Source of the DNA: JANOYJ01 sp031373225
Lineage (GTDB): Bacteria > Pseudomonadota > Alphaproteobacteria > Rhizobiales > Rhizobiaceae
Direction: 5' to 3'
DNA length: 12,356 nucleotides
Assembly (NCBI GenBank): GCA_031373225.1
Contig: JANMMM010000074.1
Location: 1 to 12,356 of the forward strand
Shown here: piece by piece, positions 6,418 through 12,356 of the stretch
Position numbering within the stretch: the stretch's first letter is position 1
How the letters are laid out: every line of letters starts with the position of its first letter
Notes under the pieces: model-generated
Database searches by the model: none
Seen by the model: only the letters and a program-made list of their open reading frames with translations
Told to the model about the DNA's origin: nothing
Translations under genes and position numbers: made by a program

Positions 6418-6891
6418 TCAGACGAACCGCACATTCAGGATTTCATAGCCCCGCGCGCCGCCCGGCGCGTTGACTTCAATCGCATCGCCCTCGGACTTGC
6501 CGATCAAGGCGCGGGCGATGGGCGAGGATATGGAAATGCGGCCGCTTTTCACATCCGCCTCCTGATCGCCGACGATCTGGTAGATTTTCTTCTCTTCGGT
6601 GTCGTCGTCAACAAGCGTGACCGTCGCGCCAAAGACAATCTTCTTGCCTGACAGTTTTGACACATCGATAATTTCAGCGTGGCCAAGAAGCCCTTCAAGT
6701 TCGCCCGCGCGGCCCTCATTAAGCGACTGCTGTTCTTTCGCGGCATGATATTCGGCGTTCTCCGACAGGTCGCCATGGGCGCGGGCCTCGGAAATCGCCT
6801 CAATGATGCGTGGCCGTTCCTCCTGCTGGCGCCAGCGCAGTTCTTCCTTAAGCTTGGCATAGCCGCCCGCCGTCATTGGAACCATGTCCAT
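6418..6891 (-). CDS. greA: Transcription elongation factor GreA
   Basis: GreA binds the RNA polymerase secondary channel and stimulates cleavage of backtracked RNA. The 157-residue product has the family's normal length and layout: an N-terminal antiparallel coiled coil (about 8-75) and a C-terminal FKBP-like domain ending in GARGYEILNVRFV. The tip of the coil carries the key acids Asp41 and Glu44 (GDLSENAEYHAAKEQQ), the residues that coordinate the cleavage Mg2+ in E. coli GreA. The ATG at 6891 lies eight bases after AAGGG; the ATGs at codons 3 and 6 are less likely. It is the first gene of a greA-glycosyltransferase operon. Its leader (6892-7000) holds an extended -10 promoter and a terminator-like hairpin, described separately. 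Confidence 0.97.
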   Translation of the reverse strand: MDMVPMTAGGYAKLKEELRWRQQEERPRIIEAISEARAHGDLSENAEYHAAKEQQSLNEGRAGELEGLLGHAEIIDVSKLSGKKIVFGATVTLVDDDTEEKKIYQIVGDQEADVKSGRISISSPIARALIGKSEGDAIEVNAPGGARGYEILNVRFV

Positions 6892-6930
6892 CGTTCAAAC
6901 CCTTGCATTTCCGCCGTTGACCGCAAACGG

Positions 6931-6976
6931 AGACAAAAACAAACGGCCCCCAACTTGCGAAGCCGGGGGACCGTTT
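6931..6976 (-). terminator. Intrinsic terminator-like hairpin in the greA leader
   Basis: AAACGGCCCCC (6941-6951) pairs with GGGGG (6965-6969) and CCGTTT (6971-6976) around one bulged A (6970), about 11 bp. An extra CTT/AAG pairing lies in the loop. On the minus strand a T-rich tract (GTTTTTGTCT, 6940-6931) follows directly, so it is oriented to stop minus-strand RNA. It may end the upstream TPR gene transcript, premature transcripts from the greA promoter, or both. Confidence 0.75.
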
Positions 6977-6991
6977 CAATCAAATCACTTG

Positions 6992-7000
6992 ACTATAGCA
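6992..7000 (-). promoter_or_regulatory. Candidate extended -10 promoter for greA
   Basis: On the minus strand the sequence reads TGCTATAGT, an extended -10 (TGN) followed by TATAGT, five of six matches to the consensus hexamer. No good -35 is found at 16-18 bases; an extended -10 can partly replace it. Transcription would start near 6985, only about nine bases before the terminator-like hairpin and about 95 bases upstream of the greA start codon. Confidence 0.45.
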
Positions 7001-7044
7001 GTTCTTGCGAGGGATTCACGCCAAAAATGAGCGATGCGACGCCG

Positions 7045-7614
7045 TCAATTAAATGGCTTTAACTGCTCGGCGAGCTCCGCATATTCCGGGCAAGCACCCT
7101 TGCAGCGCCGCTTGATCTCGAGCAACTGGCCCTTGGCGCCGGAAATGTCGCCCATCTGGATCAGAGCTTCGCCAAGATATTCGCGCACAAGCGTGTAGTC
7201 CGGGTCAACGGCCAGCGCCTGCTTGTAATAGGTGAGCCCCACTTCGATGTTGCCAGACTTGCGGTATGAATAACCGAGATAGTTCAGAACGCGCTTGTCC
7301 TGCGCATTGGCGACGTAGTTGAGCGTGGTGATCGCCTCATTGTAGCGGCCTTCCAAAGCATAGTCGCGCCCAGCCTCATACAAGCTTTCATCGTCGAGCG
7401 CGCCGTTCTGTGCGTCCTGACATACTTTTTTCGCAATATTCCAGACGCGCCCGTCCTTCTTGCATTTCGCCTTGACCTCAAGCTGTTTCTTCGTCAGTGG
7501 CGTTTCATTGGCCGCGGGTTCTGACGAGCCGCTGGCCGCCGAATAGGCCAAAGGAGCCGAAAACACGGCTGAAACCAATGCCACAGCCGTCAGCATTTTC
7601 AATTGAGTGATCAT
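7045..7614 (-). CDS. Exported TPR-repeat protein
   Basis: This 189-residue protein has an N-terminal signal peptide (LKMLTAVALVSAVFSAPLAYSA, cleavage near residue 25), so it should be periplasmic. The mature part starts with a low-complexity Ser/Glu/Pro linker. Roughly three tetratricopeptide repeats follow at 76-176: YEAGRDYALEGRYNEAITTL, then NYLGYSYRKSGNIEVGLTYY and REYLGEALIQMGDISGAKGQ. TPRs mediate protein-protein contacts. Four cysteines (51, 65, 171, 175) are paired before and after the repeats and could form disulfides. No enzymatic motif is seen, and partners are unknown. The ATG at 7614 has GAGG eight bases upstream. It follows the DUF3052 gene by 83 bases on the same strand, so cotranscription is possible but not certain. 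The hairpin at 6931-6976 can end its transcript. Confidence 0.85.
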   Translation of the reverse strand: MITQLKMLTAVALVSAVFSAPLAYSAASGSSEPAANETPLTKKQLEVKAKCKKDGRVWNIAKKVCQDAQNGALDDESLYEAGRDYALEGRYNEAITTLNYVANAQDKRVLNYLGYSYRKSGNIEVGLTYYKQALAVDPDYTLVREYLGEALIQMGDISGAKGQLLEIKRRCKGACPEYAELAEQLKPFN

Positions 7615-7697
7615 TGCTTACGCCTCGTGTTTGCCCTTCACGTTCGAACCTAGGCTATCCCTCCAAAATAGCGAGTCACTTTCGGGTGAAGTTTCTG

Positions 7698-8117
7698 TCA
7701 GAGCGCTGACCGGATCTCCTTTCGCCACATGAACTTCAAGCCCGACCAGACCTCATCCACGGCGCAAACTTTCACATCCACAAGGCCAAGCGGCAGAATG
7801 ACCTCGCGCAGAACATCCTCGGTGACGTCAGTGCGCACTTTCGAAGCCTTCTTCGGCCAGGAAATCCAAAGCATTCCGTCTGACTTCAGTCCGCTGGCCA
7901 CCAGTTCAATACCTTTTTCAAGCCGCTCCCGGCTTGTCTCAAACCAATGCGCGGCGTCATAGCGGCGCGGGCCGCTTGCGACGCTCCGGTCGATGTGCGC
8001 AAATCCGGGAAAGCCGTTGATCTCCATCAGCCGATCCGGAACCGACAGCAGCAGCACCGCTGACCCGCCCTTGAAACCGAGCTTCTTAATCAGCGGATTT
8101 GGTGAGTAGCCGGCCAT
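7698..8117 (-). CDS. DUF3052 family protein
   Basis: This 139-residue cytoplasmic protein has no signal peptide. It matches DUF3052 proteins, with SPNPLIKKLGFKGGSAVLLL at the start, a central RSVASGPRRYDAAHWFETSR, and the typical SDGMLWISWPKKASKVRTDV (residues about 79-98) followed by a VWSGLKFMWRK end. The WISWPKK segment is the family's clearest signature. The biochemical role is not known. The ATG at 8117 was chosen because AGGA lies five bases upstream; a longer frame to 8189 would run into the MFS gene and is not conserved. It starts seven bases after the MFS stop, so it is almost certainly cotranscribed with that gene. Confidence 0.85.
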   Translation of the reverse strand: MAGYSPNPLIKKLGFKGGSAVLLLSVPDRLMEINGFPGFAHIDRSVASGPRRYDAAHWFETSRERLEKGIELVASGLKSDGMLWISWPKKASKVRTDVTEDVLREVILPLGLVDVKVCAVDEVWSGLKFMWRKEIRSAL

Positions 8118-8124
8118 CTTATTC

Positions 8125-9375
8125 CTAAGCGGCTTTCCCCGCCGCTGCTTTGCCGGCGCTGCGCAGGCCAGCGGCGGCGATAACGCCAACCGCCATCAGA
8201 ACAGATGCCGCGTAGAAAGGCAGTCCAGGCACATTAAGCCCTTTGGCCGGATCGATGGCATAGGCAAAAGACAGAGCGAACAGCCAAGGCCCCGCCATGC
8301 CCGAAAGTCCCATCAGGCTGGAATTGGCGCCCTGAAGCCGCCCCTGCTCATTGGCGTCGACTTCCAGCGTCATCAGCGCCGAGGCCGACGGCTGCGCCAG
8401 CCCCCACATCGCCATGACGGGAACGCCGATCAGGAACAACATGCAGGTCGGCGCAAAGCCGTAGATCCAGAAGCCAATGCTTCCCATCAACAGCCCAAGC
8501 ACCAGAGCGTTCTTCTCGCCGATTGCTCCGACAACCGGACGGATCAACCCGCCCTGCACAATCATCGCGGCGACGCCGACGCCCGCCAGCACTAGCCCAA
8601 CCTCGCGCTCCTGCCAATTGTAGCGGTATCCCATATAGAGAACAGCACAAGCTGGGAGCACATGATGCGACAGCTGAAACAGGAAGCCGATGAAGCCGAG
8701 CCGCGCCAATTGCGGCGAGCGGCCGAGCAGTTTCAGCGATGACACCGGATTGGCCGATTTCAGCCGGAACGGAACCCGCAGCTTCTTGGGCAATGATTCC
8801 GGCAGGATGAAATAGCCATAAGTAAAATTCGCAAGGCTCATGCAAGCCGCCGCAAAGAATGGCAGCCGCAGGTCATAATGCCCCAGCAAGCCGCCCAGCG
8901 CCGGTCCGAGCACAAAGCCCAGACCGAAGGCCGCGCCGAGCATGCCGAAGGCGGCGGCGCGCTTTTCGGGAGGGGTAATGTCGGTGATGTAAGCCTGCGC
9001 GGTCGAAACCGTCGCCGAGAATATGCCGGCGAGCACACGACCGACGAAAAGCACCCACAGCGCAGGCGCCAAAGCCATGATGAGGTAATCCAGGCCAAGC
9101 CCGAGATTGGACATCAGGATGACTGGACGCCTCCCCCAGGTGTCAGAAAGCGCGCCCATAACAGGCGAGGCGATAAACTGCATGAAGGCCCAGACCGACA
9201 TGAAAATACCGACCATCTTGGCCGCGCTCGAAAACTCGCCTGACATGAAAGACAGGATCAGTTTAGGCAGCACCGGAATGATGATGCCGATGGACAGCAT
9301 GTCGAGGAGGACTGTGATGAAGATGAAAATGAACGCAGGCGAACGGCCGGCTTTGGTCTGGACACTGTTGCTCAT
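8125..9375 (-). CDS. MFS transporter, TCR/Tet-like drug:H+ antiporter family
   Basis: This 416-residue inner-membrane protein has about 12 hydrophobic segments and belongs to the major facilitator superfamily. TM1 carries an acidic residue (Asp25 in VLLDMLSIGIIIPVLP). The loop between TM2 and TM3 has motif A, GALSDTWGRRPVIL (74-87, Asp78). TM5 has the antiporter motif C in LGFVLGPALGG (142-152). These are typical of Tet-type exporters, so proton-coupled efflux is likely, although the substrate is unknown and the protein should not be taken as tetracycline resistance. The ATG at 9375 gives the usual N-terminus; the frame extends to 9837 without conserved residues and overlaps the divergent EamA gene. 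The ribosome binding site is weak. The stop is seven bases from the DUF3052 start. Confidence 0.9.
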   Translation of the reverse strand: MSNSVQTKAGRSPAFIFIFITVLLDMLSIGIIIPVLPKLILSFMSGEFSSAAKMVGIFMSVWAFMQFIASPVMGALSDTWGRRPVILMSNLGLGLDYLIMALAPALWVLFVGRVLAGIFSATVSTAQAYITDITPPEKRAAAFGMLGAAFGLGFVLGPALGGLLGHYDLRLPFFAAACMSLANFTYGYFILPESLPKKLRVPFRLKSANPVSSLKLLGRSPQLARLGFIGFLFQLSHHVLPACAVLYMGYRYNWQEREVGLVLAGVGVAAMIVQGGLIRPVVGAIGEKNALVLGLLMGSIGFWIYGFAPTCMLFLIGVPVMAMWGLAQPSASALMTLEVDANEQGRLQGANSSLMGLSGMAGPWLFALSFAYAIDPAKGLNVPGLPFYAASVLMAVGVIAAAGLRSAGKAAAGKAA

Positions 9376-9550
9376 TGGCCGCTTTCGAATGGCGTGATTG
9401 TTTTGGCTTGCAAGATTACCATAACCTATCGCCCTGCGTCTTGGATTCAATGCGTGAGCTGCCGACGGATGCTGACAGGGGCCAGCAACTTGCCCGAATT
9501 GGAAGGCTCGCATAGAGACAGGCTCCATCCTCAGTGAGAGCACGCCGCCG

Positions 9551-10438
9551 ATGACCCACGCCCGCGCCAACATCATGCTGCTCGTGGCCGGCGCCATCTG
9601 GGGCATGGGCTTTGTGGCGCAGTCGACGGCCATGGAAAATCTCGGGCCTTGGCTCTTCATCGCCCTGCGCTTCGCCTTGGCGGCTTTGACGATGCTGCCG
9701 CTCGCCGTGCGCGAAAACATGCGCGCCGGATCTTTGCCGGAATGGGCCGACCTTGCAAAGTTCGCCCTGATCGGCCTGACGCTGTTTCTCGGCATGGCGG
9801 CGCAGCAGAGCGGACTGCTGACGACCTCAGTCACCAATTCAGGTTTTCTGACCGCGCTCTATTTGATTTTTGTTCCGATTCTGGGCATCTTTCTATTCCG
9901 CCAAATGCCACATGTCATTATTTGGCCTGCGGCGCTCTGCGCGCTTTTCGGCATATTTCTTCTCGCGGGCGGCAAGCTCGACGCGATGGCGCGAGGCGAC
10001 TGGCTGACGATCATATGCGCAGTTTTCTGGGCGTTGCAAATCCTTTTGATCAACCGCTTCGCCCATGCGAGCGGCAGGCCGGTGACGCTGGCGGTGACGC
10101 AGTTCATGGTGACGGCGCTTCTCGGACTTGCTGCGGCGCTTGCGTTTGAGCGCATTGACCTCACCGCCGCCATTCTCTCCGCGCCGGAAATCCTGTTTGC
10201 GGGCGTTTTCGCCGGCGGAATCGCGTTCACTTTGCAGGCAGTGGGCCAGCGTCACACCTCGGCCTCGCAGGCGGCGATTTTCCTGTCGTCTGAGGCGCTG
10301 TTCGCCGCCCTGTTCGGCGCGCTGATCATGCAGGACCGCCTGCCGCCGTCGGCCTGGCTGGGCTGCGGGCTGATTTTCGGCGCAATCTTGGCCACCGAGC
10401 TGGTGCCCGCATGGATGGCAAAACGCCAGACCGCCTGA
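9551..10438 (+). CDS. EamA/DMT superfamily permease
   Basis: This 295-residue integral membrane protein of the drug/metabolite transporter superfamily has two EamA halves, about 10 hydrophobic helices in all. The first half begins with MLLVAGAIWGMGFVAQSTAM (9-28), followed by PWLFIALRFALAALTMLPLA. A GLLTTSVTNSGFLTALYLIF segment is typical of the end of the first EamA domain. The second half starts near residue 150 (GDWLTIICAVFWALQILLIN) and ends in SSEALFAALFGALIM, the usual closing signature. Members export or import small metabolites; the substrate here cannot be predicted. The ATG at 9551 is the first that gives a complete TM1. It is divergent from the MFS gene across a 175-base gap in which no firm promoter could be placed. 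Confidence 0.9.
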   Translation: MTHARANIMLLVAGAIWGMGFVAQSTAMENLGPWLFIALRFALAALTMLPLAVRENMRAGSLPEWADLAKFALIGLTLFLGMAAQQSGLLTTSVTNSGFLTALYLIFVPILGIFLFRQMPHVIIWPAALCALFGIFLLAGGKLDAMARGDWLTIICAVFWALQILLINRFAHASGRPVTLAVTQFMVTALLGLAAALAFERIDLTAAILSAPEILFAGVFAGGIAFTLQAVGQRHTSASQAAIFLSSEALFAALFGALIMQDRLPPSAWLGCGLIFGAILATELVPAWMAKRQTA

Positions 10439-10500
10439 CTGGCCGCGAAATGGCCACATGCATTAAGCGCAAAAAAGACTTTCCGTTTACCCTTTTCCCG

Positions 10501-10506
10501 TAAAAT
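10501..10506 (+). promoter_or_regulatory. Candidate -10 element before the extensin-family gene
   Basis: TAAAAT matches the -10 consensus in five of six positions and lies about 21 bases upstream of the ATG at 10528. The T/C-rich stretch upstream has no good -35 hexamer, so this is only a candidate. The 89-base gap also has a small TGGCC/GGCCA hairpin just after the EamA stop, without a T-run. Confidence 0.3.
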
Positions 10507-10527
10507 TGTCTGCAGTTTTGGGGATGT

Positions 10528-11418
10528 ATGATGTACCGGACCGCATTGGCCCTTTCGCTCGCCTGCGCAATTTCGCTCGCCGCCTGCACCACGGACAGCG
10601 TCATGCGGCCCGATGTGGACATCGGCGCGCAGACCAATGCGACCCCGGTGATGATTGAACCTGTCTATGAACCTGCAGCGCCAATGCCCGCACTGGAGTT
10701 TCCCGCCGAACCTGAGCAGGACTTCGCCCAGCCCGCGCCCGACTATGTCGAGCCAGCCGCGCCGGAATATGTGGAACCCGCGCCGCCGAAGCGCCGCAAC
10801 ATCATCGCCGCCGGCTTCTCGCGCATGATCAACCCCCTGAGCCGCAGCGAGGAATCGGACGGCCTTCCCGCCGAAGAGGCTCAGTGCCGCAAGAATCTTG
10901 ACCGCCTGAATGTTGTCTACCGCGACCTGCCGACCATTCATGGCAATGGCGACTGCGGCATTGCTCATCCCGTCGAAGTTTCCGTCCTTGGCGGCGGCGT
11001 GAAGATGCGGCCGGCGGCGACGCTGACCTGCGAGATGGCCGAGACGCTGGCGCGCTGGTCGAAGAAGGAACTCGTCCCTGCAGCGCGGCTGCGCTATCTC
11101 ACTGGCATCGACACAATCCATCAGGCGTCGAGCTATTCGTGCCGCTGGGTGAAAGGCCGCAGAGGCGGCACGCTGTCGGAGCATGGCAAAGGCCGCGCGC
11201 TCGACATTGCGCAGATCACGCTGAACAATGGCAAGAAGATCATTGTGAAGAAAAAGGCGTTCTGGAAATTCCGGGAAAAAGGCCTCTTACAGAGCGTGCG
11301 CTCCGATGGCTGCGATTATTTCACCACGGTGCTTGGGCCGGGCTATGACGCAGATCACAAGGACCATTTCCATTTTGACATCAAGGAGCGGCGCAACGGC
11401 AACCGCAGCTGTCACTGA
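10528..11418 (+). CDS. Extensin-like_C domain lipoprotein
   Basis: This 296-residue envelope protein begins with a lipoprotein signal peptide ending in LAAC; Cys20 would be lipidated. A Pro/Glu/Ala-rich spacer (about 45-88) with degenerate DYVEPAAPEYVEPAPP repeats follows. Residues about 118-296 match the Extensin-like_C domain of alphaproteobacteria. Six cysteines lie in this domain (CRKNLDRL, GDCGIAHP, LTCEMAE, SYSCRWV, DGCDYF, RSCH). SEHGKGRALDIA (207-218) and DHKDHFHFDI (276-285) recall the HxxxxxxD and HxH zinc-binding pattern of LAS/M15-type peptidases (His209, Asp216, His280/His282). A peptidoglycan-related role is therefore plausible but inferred. Tandem ATGs at 10528 and 10531 make the first residue uncertain. 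A GGGG run just upstream is the only ribosome-binding-like sequence. No close operon partner is visible. Confidence 0.88.
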   Translation: MMYRTALALSLACAISLAACTTDSVMRPDVDIGAQTNATPVMIEPVYEPAAPMPALEFPAEPEQDFAQPAPDYVEPAAPEYVEPAPPKRRNIIAAGFSRMINPLSRSEESDGLPAEEAQCRKNLDRLNVVYRDLPTIHGNGDCGIAHPVEVSVLGGGVKMRPAATLTCEMAETLARWSKKELVPAARLRYLTGIDTIHQASSYSCRWVKGRRGGTLSEHGKGRALDIAQITLNNGKKIIVKKKAFWKFREKGLLQSVRSDGCDYFTTVLGPGYDADHKDHFHFDIKERRNGNRSCH

Positions 11419-11422
11419 CGGA

Positions 11423-11451
11423 TTGACGTTTGGCGCAGATTGAACTAGGTT
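11423..11451 (+). promoter_or_regulatory. Promoter of the toxin-antitoxin operon
   Basis: TTGACG (11423-11428) and TAGGTT (11446-11451) are separated by 17 bases, a -35 and a moderate -10. Transcription would begin near 11458. The downstream AAGGA, seven bases before the ATG at 11474, is the antitoxin ribosome binding site. The -10 overlaps the palindrome at 11448-11461. Confidence 0.55.
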
Positions 11452-11461
11452 ACATGTAACC
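11448..11461. promoter_or_regulatory. Palindromic operator GGTTACATGTAACC
   Basis: This is a perfect 14-bp palindrome overlapping the proposed -10 and start point of the toxin-antitoxin operon. Antitoxins with ribbon-helix-helix or similar folds typically repress their own operon by binding such a site, so autoregulation is the likely role. Binding is inferred, not shown. Confidence 0.6.
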
Positions 11462-11473
11462 AAGGACTAAACC

Positions 11474-11698
11474 ATGCCCCTGACTCAAAAACGCGACGAA
11501 AACAGGTCAAAGGTGAAGGCGCACCGCGAAAGGCTGCGCGCCCAAGGACTTAGGCCGATCCAGATATGGGTCCCTGACACCCGCAGCCCGGAGTTCGCGA
11601 AGGAGGCCGCGCGTCAATCCCTATTGATCGCAAACAGTCCCGGCGACGCCGACGATCAGGCGTTCATCGACTCAGTGTCCGAATTGAACTTCGATTGA
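11474..11698 (+). CDS. MazE-like antitoxin (DUF3018 type)
   Basis: This 74-residue antitoxin resembles the DUF3018 'antitoxin MazE' family, with basic N-terminal HRERLRAQGLRPIQIWVPDT (residues 17-36) followed by RSPEFAKEAARQSLLI. The strand-helix-helix look of RPIQIWVPDTRSPEFAKEAA suggests ribbon-helix-helix DNA binding. The acidic tail (PGDADDQAFIDSVSELNFD) would wrap the toxin. It should neutralise the neighbouring MazF-type RNase and repress the operon through the palindrome upstream. The ATG at 11474 has AAGGA seven bases before it. The stop overlaps the toxin start by four bases. Orthology with E. coli MazE is by role rather than close sequence. Confidence 0.88.
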   Translation: MPLTQKRDENRSKVKAHRERLRAQGLRPIQIWVPDTRSPEFAKEAARQSLLIANSPGDADDQAFIDSVSELNFD

Positions 11699-12024
11699 GG
11701 CGAGGTGAGGTTTGGACCATGGCCGGCGGCCCGGAATATGCCGGAAAGCCGCGTCCCGTTGTCATTGTCCATGATGACCGTTTCAGCAATATTGAATCTG
11801 TGACGTTCGTGGCTTTCACCACGAATCTGCTCGTCTCGCCGCTGACAAGGCTAGCAGTAGAGCCAAGTTTGACAAACGGGCTGTTGAAACAGTGTCAGTT
11901 GATGATTGATAAAATATCAAGCGCTCCCAAAGCAAAACTCGGCCGGCGCGTTGGCGAGTTGTCGGGTGAAGATATGGTTCGGCTCAATCGTGCTTTAGTC
12001 GTTTATCTTGGTCTTGCAGGATAG
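11695..12024 (+). CDS. MazF/PemK-type toxin, mRNA interferase
   Basis: This 109-residue protein of the type II toxin family MazF/PemK, ribosome-independent endoribonucleases. It shows the N-terminal RRGEVWT strand, the KPRPVVIVHDDRF segment with the conserved Arg-Pro (19-31), the VTFVAFTT strand (36-43), the SLTNGLLKQCQLMIDKI region (58-74) and the closing LGRRVGELS followed by LNRALVVYLGL. All conserved blocks appear intact, so an active toxin is likely. The start is a TTG at 11695 inside TTGA, overlapping the antitoxin stop by four bases. The next in-frame ATG (11719) would delete the first strand, so TTG is preferred. There is no separate promoter, so translation is coupled to the antitoxin. 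The cleavage motif cannot be predicted. Confidence 0.9.
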   Translation: MRRGEVWTMAGGPEYAGKPRPVVIVHDDRFSNIESVTFVAFTTNLLVSPLTRLAVEPSLTNGLLKQCQLMIDKISSAPKAKLGRRVGELSGEDMVRLNRALVVYLGLAG

Positions 12025-12147
12025 ACGCCCTTCTACTTCTCCTTTCTCCATACGGCGCATTTCTTTCGCCCTTCGTCGCCGAAACCACCTTCCGATGTTC
12101 TAAATTGTAAATAGCTTAGTTCAGTTTCCAATGCCGGGACAGCCCCA

Positions 12148-12356
12148 ATGAAAATCACCGACGTCAAAACCTTCGTCTTCGGCAATCCGCCGCCCGGCAT
12201 CGGCGGCAAATATTTCATCTTTGTGAAGCTGACGACCGACGGCAATGTCATTGGTTATGGCGAGGCGTACAACGCGGCTTTCAGTGCGCATTTGACAGCC
12301 AAAATGATCGAGGATGTCGGGGCGCGTTATCTGATCGGCCATGACCCGCACGACAT
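12148..12356 (+). CDS. Mandelate racemase/muconate lactonizing enzyme family protein (5' part)
   Basis: The gene runs off the right edge, so only the first 69 residues are seen. They match the N-terminal capping domain of the enolase superfamily (MR_MLE_N): MKITDVKTFVFGNPPPGIGG, then KYFIFVKLTTDGNVIGYGEA and KMIEDVGARYLIGHDPHD. The KLTTDGNVIGYGEA strand-turn is characteristic. The Lys, Asp/Glu and His residues of the catalytic barrel lie outside the window, so the reaction cannot be fixed. Sugar-acid dehydratases such as galactonate or arabinonate dehydratase are likely candidates. The ATG at 12148 has a GGGAC-type ribosome binding site about seven bases before it. A short out-of-frame ATG at 12131 ends at once and is not the start. 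The gene is probably unrelated to the toxin upstream, 123 bases away. Confidence 0.85.
   Translation, partial: MKITDVKTFVFGNPPPGIGGKYFIFVKLTTDGNVIGYGEAYNAAFSAHLTAKMIEDVGARYLIGHDPHD

Noticed and set aside
9376..9837. N-terminal extension of the MFS protein by 154 residues
   Set aside because: It would overlap the divergent EamA gene and precedes the normal first membrane segment with non-conserved sequence.
10440..10460. Small TGGCC/GGCCA hairpin after EamA
   Set aside because: The stem is only five bases and there is no T-run, so it is not a convincing terminator.
10252..11184. 310-codon minus-strand ORF opposite EamA and the extensin-family gene
   Set aside because: It crosses the gene boundary of two well-supported plus-strand genes and shows no family features.
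1..12356. CRISPR array, tRNA, rRNA, transposase or phage genes
   Set aside because: A manual read found no regularly spaced repeats, no cloverleaf-like or rRNA-like stretches and no mobile-element proteins. A covariance-model search was not possible here.

Overview
This window looks like chromosome from an alphaproteobacterium, probably Hyphomicrobiales (Rhizobiales) or a close relative. The coding DNA is GC-rich. UvrB carries the alphaproteobacterial 'DEMTVGRTE' tail. There is a greA plus LpsB/LpcC-type glycosyltransferase pair, a trxB-lysR pair, an Extensin-like_C lipoprotein and DUF3052/DUF922 proteins. No species can be named from the sequence alone. The window is mostly ordinary core and housekeeping DNA with a few small regulatory and mobile-like elements.

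Layout, left to right. At 1-940 (+) are the 3' end of uvrB, with a palindromic repeat inserted in frame, and a DUF1801 gene that overlaps its stop codon. At 1137-2393 (-) is a GH125 exo-alpha-mannosidase. At 2474-3064 (+) is a secreted DUF922 putative Zn-protease. Positions 3081-3260 (-) read as an amino-acid-type attenuator: a 25-residue leader peptide with two His and three consecutive Leu codons, then a strong terminator, with no biosynthetic gene behind it. At 3270-5169 (-) is a trxB-lysR operon. At 5338-6891 (-) is a greA-glycosyltransferase operon whose leader has an extended -10 promoter followed directly by a terminator-like hairpin. At 7045-9375 (-) are an MFS exporter, DUF3052 and a TPR protein. 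On the + strand follow a DMT/EamA permease (9551-10438), an extensin-family lipoprotein (10528-11418), a MazE/MazF-type toxin-antitoxin pair with a palindromic operator (11474-12024), and the start of an enolase-superfamily gene (12148 to the window end).

Functional groups: DNA repair (uvrB), redox (trxB), transcript elongation fidelity (greA), LPS core assembly (glycosyltransferase), sugar metabolism (GH125, enolase-superfamily enzyme), membrane export (MFS, EamA), envelope proteins (extensin lipoprotein, DUF922 and TPR proteins with signal peptides), and a toxin-antitoxin module. No tRNA, rRNA, CRISPR array, transposase or phage gene was found. No gap between genes exceeds about 205 bases.

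The observations most worth following are the apparently orphan Leu/His leader-attenuator downstream of lysR, the palindromic repeat translated inside uvrB, and the promoter-hairpin leader of greA, which resembles the arrangement giving the GraL RNA in E. coli.
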